Position numbers and translations under genes: made by a program. DNA of 64,000 nt from an uncultured Collinsella sp. (lineage in GTDB: Bacteria; Actinomycetota; Coriobacteriia; Coriobacteriales; Coriobacteriaceae): positions 8,232-72,231 of the forward strand of contig UQHW01000009.1 of NCBI GenBank assembly GCA_900540935.1, written 5' to 3'. Under the pieces are notes generated by a model. It had not been told where the DNA came from. It made no database searches and saw nothing but the letters and a program-made list of their open reading frames with translations. Shown one piece after another: positions 1 through 10,610 of the stretch (the first letter of the stretch is position 1; every line of letters starts with the position of its first letter).

Positions 1-463
1 ACGGGTCTCGGTGGCCTTAATCTTGAGCGAAATCTCCTGCAGCTGATCCCAAGTGTAGTCGTCAAGTGAACTGCGGATGCCGTCCAGGTAGTCGGGGATG
101 CCAAAGCCATGGGTTGCCGCCCCGATAACGCCTAGCCCCGCAACGGCTGCGACAACGCCACCGATAATAAAGCGGCGGCGGGTCATGGCATCGTGCCGGG
201 CCTGCTCCAGGATCTCTCTCGCGCGCTCGCCGGCGACGTCGACCTTAAGGTGCGTACCGGAGTCGATGTCAATTGCGGTGTCACTGCCCGCGCCCTCGCG
301 GCCCTCGGATTCGGCATCGGTGAGGTATGCCGAGAGCACCTCGAGCATCTGCTGTTCGGTGGGACGATCACGCTGCTCGACTGAGATGCCTTTCATGATG
401 ATTTGGACGAGCGCCTCGTCGTCACTGCATCGCGGCTCGAGCGGCGCCGGCTTGGTCTTGGTC
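1..463 (-). CDS. C-terminal part of the Ser/Thr kinase, in a shifted frame, running off the left edge
   Basis: From about 463 to the window edge the minus strand is open in a frame one base out of register with the kinase segment at 422-1360. It continues kinase-like sequence: TKTKPAPLEPRCSDDEALVQ, then QRDRPTEQQMLEVLSAYL, which resembles the last C-lobe helices of Hanks-type kinases. An acidic linker follows, then RRRF and a run of about 18 hydrophobic residues (IIGGVVAAVAGLGVIGAA), probably one membrane helix, then an outer segment cut by the window edge. No ribosome site precedes an internal start, so I read this as the end of the same gene, split by one extra base. The protein would be a membrane-anchored kinase with a small extracytoplasmic part. 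Confidence 0.6.
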
Positions 464-1360
464 TTTAATGAGGTAGAACGAACCGGTTGCCGCGGCACCC
501 GTCGACTCCACATCGAACGGTTTGCGACCGCTGTAGAGCTGGTACAGAATGCTCGAAAGCGCGTAGACATCGATTGCGGGCGAGCGGCGAAGGGCCGCGA
601 TGCCTTCGATATCCTGCGTGAGCATCTCGGGCGCGGCGTATGCGGGCGTGGCAAAGCGCCAGATGTCGGCGCGCCGGGTGATCGTGTCATCGCCGAGGGC
701 CATGGTCGCGGAGCCCATGTCGATGAGGCAGGGGTCAAAGGAGCAATCGACGATCTGCTGCTCGAGCGTTCGACTGGTGGTACGGAACATGATATTGGCG
801 GGCGACAGGTCGCGATGGACGACCGGATTTACGAGTCCCTGGGTCATCAGGAGTGCGCGAAGCACGGCGTTTCCAACGGCGGCCACCATCTGGGTGGTTA
901 GCCCGCCCGAGGCATCGTGCGGAAGCAAGGGCAGCGCCTGCTTGAGCGAGGTGCCCTCGACCCACTCCATGAGGATGAGCGGGTCGTCCTCGCACGATCC
1001 ATAGCCATAGACGCGCGGAAATCCGCGCAGGTACGAGACAGTGCACAGATGACGGTACTCCTCGAACAGCGCGGCGGTATTGGCCAGGTGCGCAGCCGCT
1101 TGCTCGGCGGAGCGGTCGGGGGCTTGGCCGGAAAGGATGGCATTGTCCTTGAGTAGCTTGACGGCAAAGACCTCGCCGCTCGTGTTGGTCGCGCGCAGCA
1201 CGTGCCCGATGTTGCCGTTGTTGCGGTGGGCCGTCTGGAGAATAAGCGTCATAAACCGACGCTTGGCGTCGTCCTCGGCGCTGGGGTCGACCGCCACGGC
1301 GGTATCGAACGTATCGAGACGGACGAGTTTGTCGCCATAGGCGCTATCGGTAGTATCCAT
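422..1360 (-). CDS. Ser/Thr protein kinase, catalytic domain (frame broken near its end)
   Basis: Hanks-type protein kinase, about 312 residues before a premature stop. Visible motifs: FAVKLLK (ATP-binding Lys near 68), HRDLSPANIMF (catalytic loop near 182), IDMGS in place of DFG (near 214) and TPAYAAPEM (APE). The start at 1360 (MDTTDSAYGD) is preferred over upstream codons because AAAGGA lies 5-6 bases before it. The frame ends in DQDQAGAARAAMQ, which does not look like a kinase end; shifting by one base at the AAA run (464-466) restores LIKTKTKPAPLEPR and an open frame to the window edge. The gene lies downstream of, and in the same direction as, an FHA-domain protein, a usual partner that reads phosphothreonine. 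Targets are unknown. The frameshift may be a sequencing error or a real mutation. Confidence 0.8.
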   Translation of the reverse strand: MDTTDSAYGDKLVRLDTFDTAVAVDPSAEDDAKRRFMTLILQTAHRNNGNIGHVLRATNTSGEVFAVKLLKDNAILSGQAPDRSAEQAAAHLANTAALFEEYRHLCTVSYLRGFPRVYGYGSCEDDPLILMEWVEGTSLKQALPLLPHDASGGLTTQMVAAVGNAVLRALLMTQGLVNPVVHRDLSPANIMFRTTSRTLEQQIVDCSFDPCLIDMGSATMALGDDTITRRADIWRFATPAYAAPEMLTQDIEGIAALRRSPAIDVYALSSILYQLYSGRKPFDVESTGAAATGSFYLIKDQDQAGAARAAMQ

Positions 1361-1531
1361 GGCGTTCCTTTGTCTGGCATGGGTTGCCGCACGTTTACGC
1401 GAGCAGTGCGGATATCGGTAAAGTACCATGATAGCCACACTGCCCACGTATACCGCTGAGCATTGTCGTTTACGACACAGAAGGTAGAAGACGAAAGACG
1501 GACGGCGACCGTCTTCCGATCGCTGTCCGTG

Positions 1532-2494
1532 CTAGTCCACAATGACAAGGAATGTCGTGTAGAGACCCAGATGGAGCCTGTCGCTGTTGGCGATTTCCAC
1601 GGGGGGATAGACTTTGCCGGGTTCGCGTTGGTCGCGCGGCGGCTCAATCACAATATCGCCGTCGCCCGCGCCCGATTCGAGCACTGTGCCGTTGGTCGAT
1701 CCAAGGCCCTGGGCGTACCAGTGCTCACCCTCGAGCCAAATGCGAAGATGCTCGCGCGAGGCGTCGGCGCCTACATCGGTGATGCTGGGCGAGGTTTTGG
1801 GCAAAGAACCAATCACGGTGCCGCGCGGATCGCGTGTGAGGGGATGGATTTGCATGTCGGCGCAGTTGTCGGCATGGGTTCTGAGTAGACCGAGGTTGGG
1901 AGCGACGGTGTGCGGCTGCTCCAGGCTGCTCATAAAGCCGCGTCCGACGGTAGTTTCGGTGGTGCCAAAGTGCCCGCCCGTCTTGCTGGCGCAAAAGCGC
2001 TCGACGGTGGTCACGCCCTGAACGGGATCGGCGAGCGCCCCCGTTGCCACAAAGAGCATAAGGTAAAGCGTGCTTTTCTCGCGCACGGCATTGCCGTCAA
2101 AGTTGTCGATGCGATTGAGGGCATTTGCATATAGGCGGCTGTCCAGCTTGTAGCTGGCGAGAGCCGACATCATTTCGTTGGCGGCCGGACCGCGATAGTG
2201 CTCGGCGATTGCCCGATAGGCGGACTCGCCGCCGCCGAGCTTGCTGCAGATTGCCGAGGAAAGGTTGAGCGTGGTGACGGTAAAGTCGCTGTAGATGGAG
2301 GGCGCGCACTGGTCAGGCTTGCGATGGACGATGTAACGGGTGAGATACGAGCGGTTGGAAGAGCATTTCTCGAGCAGGGTACTGCCGAGATAAGAGTTTC
2401 CATTGATGAGCATTCGGGCGATCTCGAGATGTTTAAGACCGCCGAACGAGCGAATATCGTTATAGAGGACCGAGCAAGGCGTCTCTGCTGCCAC
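1532..2494 (-). CDS. FHA-domain protein
   Basis: About 320 residues. The last 100 form a forkhead-associated domain: a GTVIGS-type strand, then SREHLRIWLEGEHWYAQGLG with the phosphothreonine-binding Ser-x-x-His pattern, and STNGT, the standard FHA loop. The first 200 residues are not recognised; they look like an alpha-helical soluble domain (LEIARMLINGNSYLGSTLLE, YRAIAEHYRGPAANEMMSAL). The start is placed at GTG 2494 because AAAGGAGG sits 6 bases upstream; an ATG at 2524 lacks such a site. With the kinase about 170 bases downstream on the same strand, it probably takes part in Ser/Thr phosphorylation signalling. Function of the N-terminal domain and the targets are unknown. Confidence 0.8.
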   Translation of the reverse strand: MAAETPCSVLYNDIRSFGGLKHLEIARMLINGNSYLGSTLLEKCSSNRSYLTRYIVHRKPDQCAPSIYSDFTVTTLNLSSAICSKLGGGESAYRAIAEHYRGPAANEMMSALASYKLDSRLYANALNRIDNFDGNAVREKSTLYLMLFVATGALADPVQGVTTVERFCASKTGGHFGTTETTVGRGFMSSLEQPHTVAPNLGLLRTHADNCADMQIHPLTRDPRGTVIGSLPKTSPSITDVGADASREHLRIWLEGEHWYAQGLGSTNGTVLESGAGDGDIVIEPPRDQREPGKVYPPVEIANSDRLHLGLYTTFLVIVD

Positions 2495-3001
2495 GGATAC
2501 CTCCTTTGATTGCTTCCTAGCCAATATGGCGATAGGAATTAATGGCCCCCGGTGGGCGACGTATTAAATGGCTGCGCAATATATAGCGTAACCAAAGCAA
2601 CATTATAGGCCACATGTTCGAAATTGCAGGAAGACCGAGAGATTTTGGTTGGACTGAACGGAAATCCCCCTCTGTCTTGTTCTATAACATTTGGACCCGG
2701 TTTTGCCCTGCATCTGTTACAGATTGACACAATCGGCCAGGCCCACCTCGTCCGCCTCGTCATCTGTGGTTTACGTGGGGGCATACGGAGTACGGGTATA
2801 CTAACCGGCGGCGAATCTGCTCCATCGCTTAGAGCTGCTGCGTCTGGACGGCGCGTGATAGGGCTGCCAAAGCGATCGCCAGCGTGCTGAGCAACGTCCT
2901 CTCTGTGCGCACCTGTTTTTGTATGTATTAGCGCACTACCAAGCACGCCCGCGCGGCCGCATGCCGCGCTCATGACGCGTGCAGATAAGGAACAACAACA
3001 T
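2495..3001. other. Divergent intergenic region (FHA gene / RNA helicase)
   Basis: About 500 bases between divergent genes. I see no RNA gene or convincing coding frame. TATACT at 2797-2802 and TTGACA at 2724-2729 could belong to promoters but are not correctly spaced to partner boxes. A long leader before a DEAD-box helicase would be consistent with cold-shock or autoregulatory control, but nothing in the sequence proves it. Confidence 0.4.
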
Positions 3002-5251
<2,250 letters not shown>

Positions 5252-5285
5252 GATGCGCATCGCGCGCTAGCGTGAGACAAGCTAA

Positions 5286-5316
5286 GGGCCCGAGCAAACA
5301 ACGCTCGGGCCCTTTT
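5286..5316 (+). terminator. Rho-independent terminator of the RNA helicase gene
   Basis: Perfect 10-bp stem GGGCCCGAGC / GCTCGGGCCC with a 7-base loop, followed by TTTT. It lies 35 bases after the helicase stop codon. Confidence 0.9.
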
Positions 5317-5424
5317 GTTTGCCGTGTCCATCGCTAATTCAAACGTGATGTTCTCGGGAATGCATCTGGGGGATGCCGAGGACCTATTTTCTGCCATGCA
5401 GCAATGGGTCCCATGGGGTGCGCC

Positions 5425-5657
5425 GTGCATTTTTTGGAGTATTCTGCAGTTCGAGTTGTCTGCATATGATTCGACGTCGCCAACGGTGGCCTTCGGATAT
5501 CCCTAGCGAGCGTTCTGAGTCAGATTTCGCCGTTTTCCGGAGCAGGGGCGCGTCATTCTCGCCATGTCGGGACTTAGAATGATACGGCGCCCTACAGTTT
5601 TGCCCACCCGCGGCGGTGCTGGCGTGGTTACGTTGCAGAATACTCCGTTTTTTGCAC
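5425..5657. repeat. 233-bp element with 24-nt inverted ends (copy 1)
   Basis: Left end GTGCA-T6-GGAGTATTCTGCA (5425-5448), right end TGCAGAATACTCC-GT5-TGCAC (5634-5657). The ends pair as a 5-bp and a 13-bp helix around a symmetric T-rich internal loop. The same ends, 234 bp apart, occur at 28614-28847 with a largely different interior. After the right end both copies share a GGGGTACC-containing stretch. No open frame with a ribosome site lies inside. It could be a miniature inverted-repeat element or a structured leader. Confidence 0.65.
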
Positions 5658-5868
5658 GGGCTAGGATGGGGTACCTCAGGAGAACACAGCGGTATCCCGT
5701 AAATATATACAATTTGTACCGTAATTTATACAAAACGAAGAGGCAGACAGCGTAGGGTGGGTGCATTGGGGTGCTTGGTGCATTAAAACGGGGACCCCAC
5801 GTGCCGTATACTCTGGCTGGATGTGAAAGCGGCTTGACGCGTTGCCAGGCGTAGGGGAGGGTGCCTCG

Positions 5869-6630
5869 ATGAGCGTATTCGAAATTGTGTTTAGTCCGAC
5901 GGGTGGAACGCAGAAGGTGTCAGGCCTTGTGGCCGGAGCACTGGGCAAGAATACCGTTACCGTCGATCTGACCGATAGCGGGTTGGATTTCAACGCTGTC
6001 TCGATGACTGAGGACGACGTGGCCGTAATCTCTGTGCCGGCGTATGCCGGTAGAATCCCGGCTGTGGTGGCTGACCGGTTGGGCATGGTGCGCGGCAACG
6101 GGGCTCGGGCTGTTTTGGTTTGTGTATACGGAAACCGCGCGTTTGAGGACACGCTCGTAGAGCTGGAGGACGTTGCGAAGCATGCGGGATTCCGGGTGAT
6201 CGCGGCAGTTGCAGCCATTGCAGAACATTCCATTGCGCGACAGTTTGCTGCCGGTCGTCCGGATGCGCAGGATGCGGCGCAGCTTGCTGAGTTTGCTCAG
6301 CAAATTCAGCAAAAGCTGTTGGCTGAGGATGCGTCCGAGCCCTCTATCCCCGGCAATCGTCCTTATAAACAAGCTGGAGGTCACCGCATGGCACCCGAGG
6401 CAACAGAGGATTGCGTTTCCTGCGGTGCATGCGCCGCGGCGTGCCCCGTTTGTGCTATCGACAAGGGTGACCCCAAACGAGCAGCTGGCGAGGCGTGCAT
6501 CTCCTGCATGCGCTGCATTGCCGTATGTCCGCGAGGTGCTCGTAAGGTTGATCCCAACAAGCTATCCGCTGTTTCCCAGATGCTGAGCAAGGTTTGCGTC
6601 GTGCGGAAGGAATGCGAGCTCTTTATCTAG
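5869..6630 (+). CDS. EFR1-type flavodoxin/ferredoxin fusion protein
   Basis: About 253 residues. The N-terminal 150 residues look like a flavodoxin fold: FSPTGGTQKV replaces the FMN-phosphate loop, followed by VPAYAGRIPAVVADR and YGNRAFEDTLVEL. The C-terminus is a 2x[4Fe-4S] ferredoxin: CVSCGACAAACPVCAI and CISCMRCIAVCPRGA. Such EFR1-type proteins are common in anaerobes and are thought to pass low-potential electrons; the partner is unknown. Start at ATG 5869, with GGGGAGGG 9 bases upstream; a TTG at 5842 in the same frame has none. It stands alone between the repeat element and the hydrogenase genes, so a link with the hydrogenase is only positional. Confidence 0.85.
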   Translation: MSVFEIVFSPTGGTQKVSGLVAGALGKNTVTVDLTDSGLDFNAVSMTEDDVAVISVPAYAGRIPAVVADRLGMVRGNGARAVLVCVYGNRAFEDTLVELEDVAKHAGFRVIAAVAAIAEHSIARQFAAGRPDAQDAAQLAEFAQQIQQKLLAEDASEPSIPGNRPYKQAGGHRMAPEATEDCVSCGACAAACPVCAIDKGDPKRAAGEACISCMRCIAVCPRGARKVDPNKLSAVSQMLSKVCVVRKECELFI

Positions 6631-6678
6631 CGCAAGTGAGATTGGTGCAAACAAACCTGGCCCTTTTGCACCAAAAAC

Positions 6679-6740
6679 GATCCGTTTTCCTCCGTTCCCA
6701 AGGGATCATGTGATCCGAAGGGGACGGAGGAAAACGGATC
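6679..6740. repeat. Long intergenic palindrome containing GATCCGTTTTCCTCCGTTCC
   Basis: Left arm 6679-6699 pairs with right arm 6720-6740 over 21 positions, with one T-G wobble. The loop holds a second hairpin, GGATCA-TG-TGATCC. The left arm recurs, with two changes, at 13071-13091. Probably a member of a genus-specific intergenic repeat family; it lies in a 340-base spacer before the hydrogenase operon. Confidence 0.7.
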
Positions 6741-6787
6741 AAAAAGGAAAAATAGTAAGGCGCTCTTTTTCACATTGAATAATGCAA

Positions 6788-6809
6788 TTTGGTAACGCGT
6801 TTTATCAAA
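6788..6809. promoter_or_regulatory. Possible operator upstream of the hydrogenase operon
   Basis: TTTGGTAA-N6-TTATCAAA is an inverted repeat with one mismatch, about 160 bases before the first gene. The half-sites are loosely like those of redox regulators such as Rex or Fnr, but the spacing does not match either consensus. Weak evidence. Confidence 0.25.
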
Positions 6810-6970
6810 TATGGCATTTATCTGCGGTAATGTTCTATTTCACCGCTGAGGGTGACATTTTATACCGCCTGCCGAACCGTATGGAGACCTCACAACTTTT
6901 TAGGTCAGTGTTGTGCGTGTAGCAATTTCGCCCGGCCTCGCCTCCGGGCTGCCATGTGAGAGGGGATCTT

Positions 6971-8803
6971 ATGGCTCGACTGCACGTAATGGAACGCAGC
7001 CACGCTCAGGCCGTCATGGACGACCTGCACGATGCGCTCGGACGTCGTCTGGCGGTGAGTTCGCTCGCCCCGTGTCCCGTTGAGTTTACGGCAGCGCTCG
7101 TCAACCTGTGCTCCACCCAGAGCTGCGGCAAGTGCACGCCCTGCCGCGTGGGCCTGAGCGCGCTGAGCGATCTGCTCGCCGATGTGCTCGAGGGCCGCGC
7201 CGACGAGTCCACGCTCAATCTGATCGAGCGCACCGCCCGCACCATCTATCTTTCGAGCGATTGCGCCATCGGTTACGAGGCCGGCGCCATGGCGCTTACG
7301 GCTATCCGCGGTTTCCGTGACGATTTTGAGCACCACATCCGCGAGCACTCCTGTGGCTTTGACCGCGAGGCCCGCGCTCCGTGCGTCTCGGGCTGCCCGG
7401 CGCACGTCGACATTCCCGGGTACATTTCGCTCGTCGAGGCCGGCCGCTATGCCGATGCCGTCAAGGTCATCCGCAAGAACAATCCGCTGCCGCTCGTCTG
7501 CGGCCTGGTGTGCGAGCATCCCTGCGAGATGCACTGCCGCCGCGGCATGGTCGACGACCCCATGAACATCCTCGCCCTCAAGCGTTTTGCCGTTGAGCAC
7601 AGCGACCTCAACGACCACAAACCGCATGTAGTGGACGACACCGGTAAGCGCGTCGCCGTGATCGGCGGCGGCCCGGCCGGCCTTTCCTGCGCCTACTACC
7701 TGGCCGTGATGGGCCATAAGGTGACCATCTTTGAGCAACGTCACCACTTGGGCGGCATGCTGCGTTACGGCATCCCCAGCTATCGTCTGCCGCGCGAGCG
7801 CTTGCAGGCCGAGATCGACTGGATTTTGAGCGCCGGTGTCGACGTGGAGCTCGACCACTCCGTGAGCGGCGAGGAGCTCGCCCGCCTGCGCGACGAGTTC
7901 GATGCCGTCTACCTGGCCATCGGTGCCCACAGCGATAAGAAGCTTGGCCTTCCGGGCGAAGAGGCTCCCGGCGTGGAGTCGGCCGTCAAGATGCTGCGCG
8001 CCATCGGTGACGACGAACTGCCCGACCTGAGCGGCCAGCGCGTGTGCGTCATCGGCGGCGGCAACGTGGCCATGGACGTGGCACGCTCTGCCGTGCGCTG
8101 CGGTGCCGAAAAGGTGAGCATCGTCTACCGCCGTCGCATCTGCGATATGACGGCCCAAGACGCCGAGATCGCCGGTGCCCAGGCCGAGGGCTGCGAGGTT
8201 CTGGAGCTCACAGCCCCGCTCGCCATCGAGACGGGCGAGGACGGTCGCGTGAGCGGCCTGCGCGTGCAGCCGCAGATTATCGGCGAGCCCCGCCGCGGTC
8301 GTCCGGCTCCGCGTGCCGCCGCTACGCCCGAGCGCGTCATCCCCTGCGAGCGCGTGTTTGTCGCCATTGGCCAGGACATCGATTCCAAGCCGTTTGAGGA
8401 CATGGGCATCGCCTGCAAGTGGGGTTGCGTGGTCACCGACTCGGACGGTGCCGTGCCCAACTTCGATGGCCTCTTTAGCGGCGGCGACTGCCAGACCGGC
8501 CCCGCCACCGTCATCCGTGCCATCAACGCCGGCCGCGTGGCTTCGGCAAACATCGACCGCTATCTGGGCTTCGACCACAAGATCAAGCTCGACGTGGAGC
8601 CGCCGACCGTTCAGTTTAAGGGCAAGCACGAGTGCGGCCGCTGCGAGCTGGGTGAGCGCGAGGCCGGCGAGCGTATTCACGATTGGAATCTGGTCGAACA
8701 GGGCCTTACCGAGGAGGAGGCACGCCAAGAGGCGAGTCGCTGCCTGCGCTGCGACCACTTTGGCTTTGGCGCGTTCCGCGGAGGGAGGAACTTGGAATGG
8801 TAG
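6971..8803 (+). CDS. NuoF/GltD-type NAD(P)H oxidoreductase, hydrogenase partner subunit
   Basis: About 610 residues. The first 110 resemble the C-terminal [4Fe-4S] module of NuoF/HydB (SCGKCTPCRVGLSAL near 50-65). A GltD-like flavoprotein follows: Cys-rich CVSGCPAHVDIPGY and VCEHPCEMHCRRG, FAD loop VIGGGPAGLSCAYYL (near 230), NAD(P) loop VIGGGNVAMDVARSA (near 360), SGGDCQTGPATVIRAI, and a C-terminal CGRCELGE / CLRCDHFGFG cluster. Start ATG 6971 has GAGAGGGGA 5 bases upstream. Its last 7 bases overlap the hydrogenase start, so the two are translationally coupled. It probably carries electrons between pyridine nucleotide and the hydrogenase. This matches GltD-linked [FeFe]-hydrogenases (group A2 in HydDB, from memory), whose physiological role is unclear. 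Confidence 0.88.
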   Translation: MARLHVMERSHAQAVMDDLHDALGRRLAVSSLAPCPVEFTAALVNLCSTQSCGKCTPCRVGLSALSDLLADVLEGRADESTLNLIERTARTIYLSSDCAIGYEAGAMALTAIRGFRDDFEHHIREHSCGFDREARAPCVSGCPAHVDIPGYISLVEAGRYADAVKVIRKNNPLPLVCGLVCEHPCEMHCRRGMVDDPMNILALKRFAVEHSDLNDHKPHVVDDTGKRVAVIGGGPAGLSCAYYLAVMGHKVTIFEQRHHLGGMLRYGIPSYRLPRERLQAEIDWILSAGVDVELDHSVSGEELARLRDEFDAVYLAIGAHSDKKLGLPGEEAPGVESAVKMLRAIGDDELPDLSGQRVCVIGGGNVAMDVARSAVRCGAEKVSIVYRRRICDMTAQDAEIAGAQAEGCEVLELTAPLAIETGEDGRVSGLRVQPQIIGEPRRGRPAPRAAATPERVIPCERVFVAIGQDIDSKPFEDMGIACKWGCVVTDSDGAVPNFDGLFSGGDCQTGPATVIRAINAGRVASANIDRYLGFDHKIKLDVEPPTVQFKGKHECGRCELGEREAGERIHDWNLVEQGLTEEEARQEASRCLRCDHFGFGAFRGGRNLEW

Positions 8804-10608
8804 AGCCCAACAAAACCACCGTCAGCGACAACACCGAAAACGGAGCGCACAACATGGTCAGGCTCATTATCGATAACTGCGAAGTCGTGGTGCCCGAGCA
8901 CACCACGATCCTGGATGCGGCCAAGTCCGCCGGCATTCAGATTCCCACCCTGTGCTATCTGCGCGATCTAAACGAGATCGGCGGCTGCCGCGTGTGCGTG
9001 GTCGAGGTCGAGGGCTGCGACCAGCTGGTTGCCGCCTGCAACAACTACGTGCTCGACGGCATGGTGGTGCACACCAACAGCCCCAAGGCCCGCGAGGCCC
9101 GTCGCACCAACGTGCAGCTGCTGCTTTCGCAGCACGATTCGCAATGCACGAGCTGCGTGCGCAGCGGCAACTGCAACCTACAGACCATCGCCAACGACCT
9201 GGGCATTTTCTATCTGCCGTATCAAAGGCATTTGGCGGGCGAGGGCTGGGATTTCGATTTTCCCATCATCCGCGAAAACGACAAGTGCATTAAATGCATG
9301 CGCTGCATCAAAGTGTGTGAGAGCGTGCAGGGCCTGGGGATTTGGGACCTGACCAACCGCGCCACGCATACCGCCGTGGGTACCCGCGGGCGCGCGCCGA
9401 TTGGCAAGACCGATTGCGTCGCGTGCGGCCAGTGCATTACGCATTGCCCGACGGGCGCACTGCGCGAGCGCGACGATACCGAGACCGTGTTTGACGCGCT
9501 CGCTAATCCCGACAAGATCGTGCTGGTGCAGATCGCGCCTGCCGTGCGCAGCGCCTGGGGCGAGGAGCTCGGCATATCTCGCGAGGAGGCAACCGTCGAG
9601 CGTCTGGCCTGCGCACTGCGCCGCGTTGGCTTTGAGTACGTGTTCGACACCGATTTCTCGGCCGACCTCACCATTATGGAGGAGGGTTCCGAGCTGCTCG
9701 AGCGCCTAGGCGCCGCCGCTAAGGGCGAAGGCGACAGCCGCGGCTGGCCCATGTTTACGAGCTGCTGCCCGGGTTGGGTGCGCTTTGTGAAGGCGCGCTA
9801 TCCGGAGTTTGTCGACAGCCTGTCCACGTCCAAGTCGCCGCAGCAGATGTTCGGCGCCATCGCCAAGACATACTACGCCAAGGTGCTGGGCGTTGAGCCC
9901 GAGCGCTTGTTCGTGGTGTCCGTGATGCCGTGCACGGCCAAGAAGGCCGAGTGTGCGCTGCCGAGCATGGTGGGCGAGGACGGCACGCCCGACGTGGACG
10001 TTGCGCTGACGGTGCGCGAGATGGCGCGCATGATTCGCGCGAGCCACGTGAGCGTGGACACGCTGGTCGAGGAGCCGCTCGACACGCCGCTGGGCTTCGG
10101 CACGGGCGCGGGTGTGATCTTTGGCGCCACGGGCGGCGTGATGGAGGCCGCCGTGCGCTCGGCCTATTACCTGGTGACGGGCAAGAACCCGGATGCCGAT
10201 TTCTTTACCGACACGCGCGGACTCGACGGCTGGAAGGAAGCCGTTGCCGATATCGATGGCACCAAGGTTCGCGTTGCCGTGGCGCACGGGCTGGGCAACG
10301 CCGCCCGCCTGCTCGATGCGATTCGCGACGGCCGTGTGAGCTATGACTTCGTTGAGGTCATGGCGTGCCCGGGTGGCTGCGTCGGCGGCGGCGGTCAGCC
10401 CATCCACGACGGCTGCGAGCTGGCAGCCGAGCGCGGTCAGGTGCTGTGGGGCCTGGATGCGAAGGCGGACATTCGCTTCTCGCACGAGAATCCCGATGTC
10501 CAGGCGTGCTATAGCGAGTTCTTGGGTGCGCCGCTCTCGCCGCTGGCCGAGGAATTGCTGCATACCGACCATCACGCATGGACGATGCCTAACGAGGGGA
10601 CGTGCTAG
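8797..10608 (+). CDS. [FeFe]-hydrogenase, multidomain catalytic subunit
   Basis: About 603 residues. N-terminal plant-type [2Fe-2S] domain (CYLRDLNEIGGCRVC and a later C), His/Cys-ligated cluster (HDSQCTSCVRSGNC), two [4Fe-4S] clusters (CIKCMRCIKVC, CVACGQCITHC), then the H-cluster domain with all three signatures: TSCCPGW (near 320), MPCTAKKAE (near 376) and EVMACPGGCVGGGGQP (near 520). It should therefore be an active hydrogenase, soluble and cytoplasmic, making or oxidising H2. Start ATG 8797 sits 7 bases inside the upstream gene with GGAGGGAGG in front; an alternative is ATG 8854. Maturation genes (hydEFG) are not in this window. It is followed after 2 bases by a transporter lipoprotein. 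Confidence 0.93.
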   Translation: MVEPNKTTVSDNTENGAHNMVRLIIDNCEVVVPEHTTILDAAKSAGIQIPTLCYLRDLNEIGGCRVCVVEVEGCDQLVAACNNYVLDGMVVHTNSPKAREARRTNVQLLLSQHDSQCTSCVRSGNCNLQTIANDLGIFYLPYQRHLAGEGWDFDFPIIRENDKCIKCMRCIKVCESVQGLGIWDLTNRATHTAVGTRGRAPIGKTDCVACGQCITHCPTGALRERDDTETVFDALANPDKIVLVQIAPAVRSAWGEELGISREEATVERLACALRRVGFEYVFDTDFSADLTIMEEGSELLERLGAAAKGEGDSRGWPMFTSCCPGWVRFVKARYPEFVDSLSTSKSPQQMFGAIAKTYYAKVLGVEPERLFVVSVMPCTAKKAECALPSMVGEDGTPDVDVALTVREMARMIRASHVSVDTLVEEPLDTPLGFGTGAGVIFGATGGVMEAAVRSAYYLVTGKNPDADFFTDTRGLDGWKEAVADIDGTKVRVAVAHGLGNAARLLDAIRDGRVSYDFVEVMACPGGCVGGGGQPIHDGCELAAERGQVLWGLDAKADIRFSHENPDVQACYSEFLGAPLSPLAEELLHTDHHAWTMPNEGTC

Positions 10609-10610
10609 CG

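Noticed and set aside
6905..8758. 617-aa open frame antisense to the NuoF/GltD-like gene
   Set aside because: Shadow frame; His/Ala-rich with no recognisable domain.
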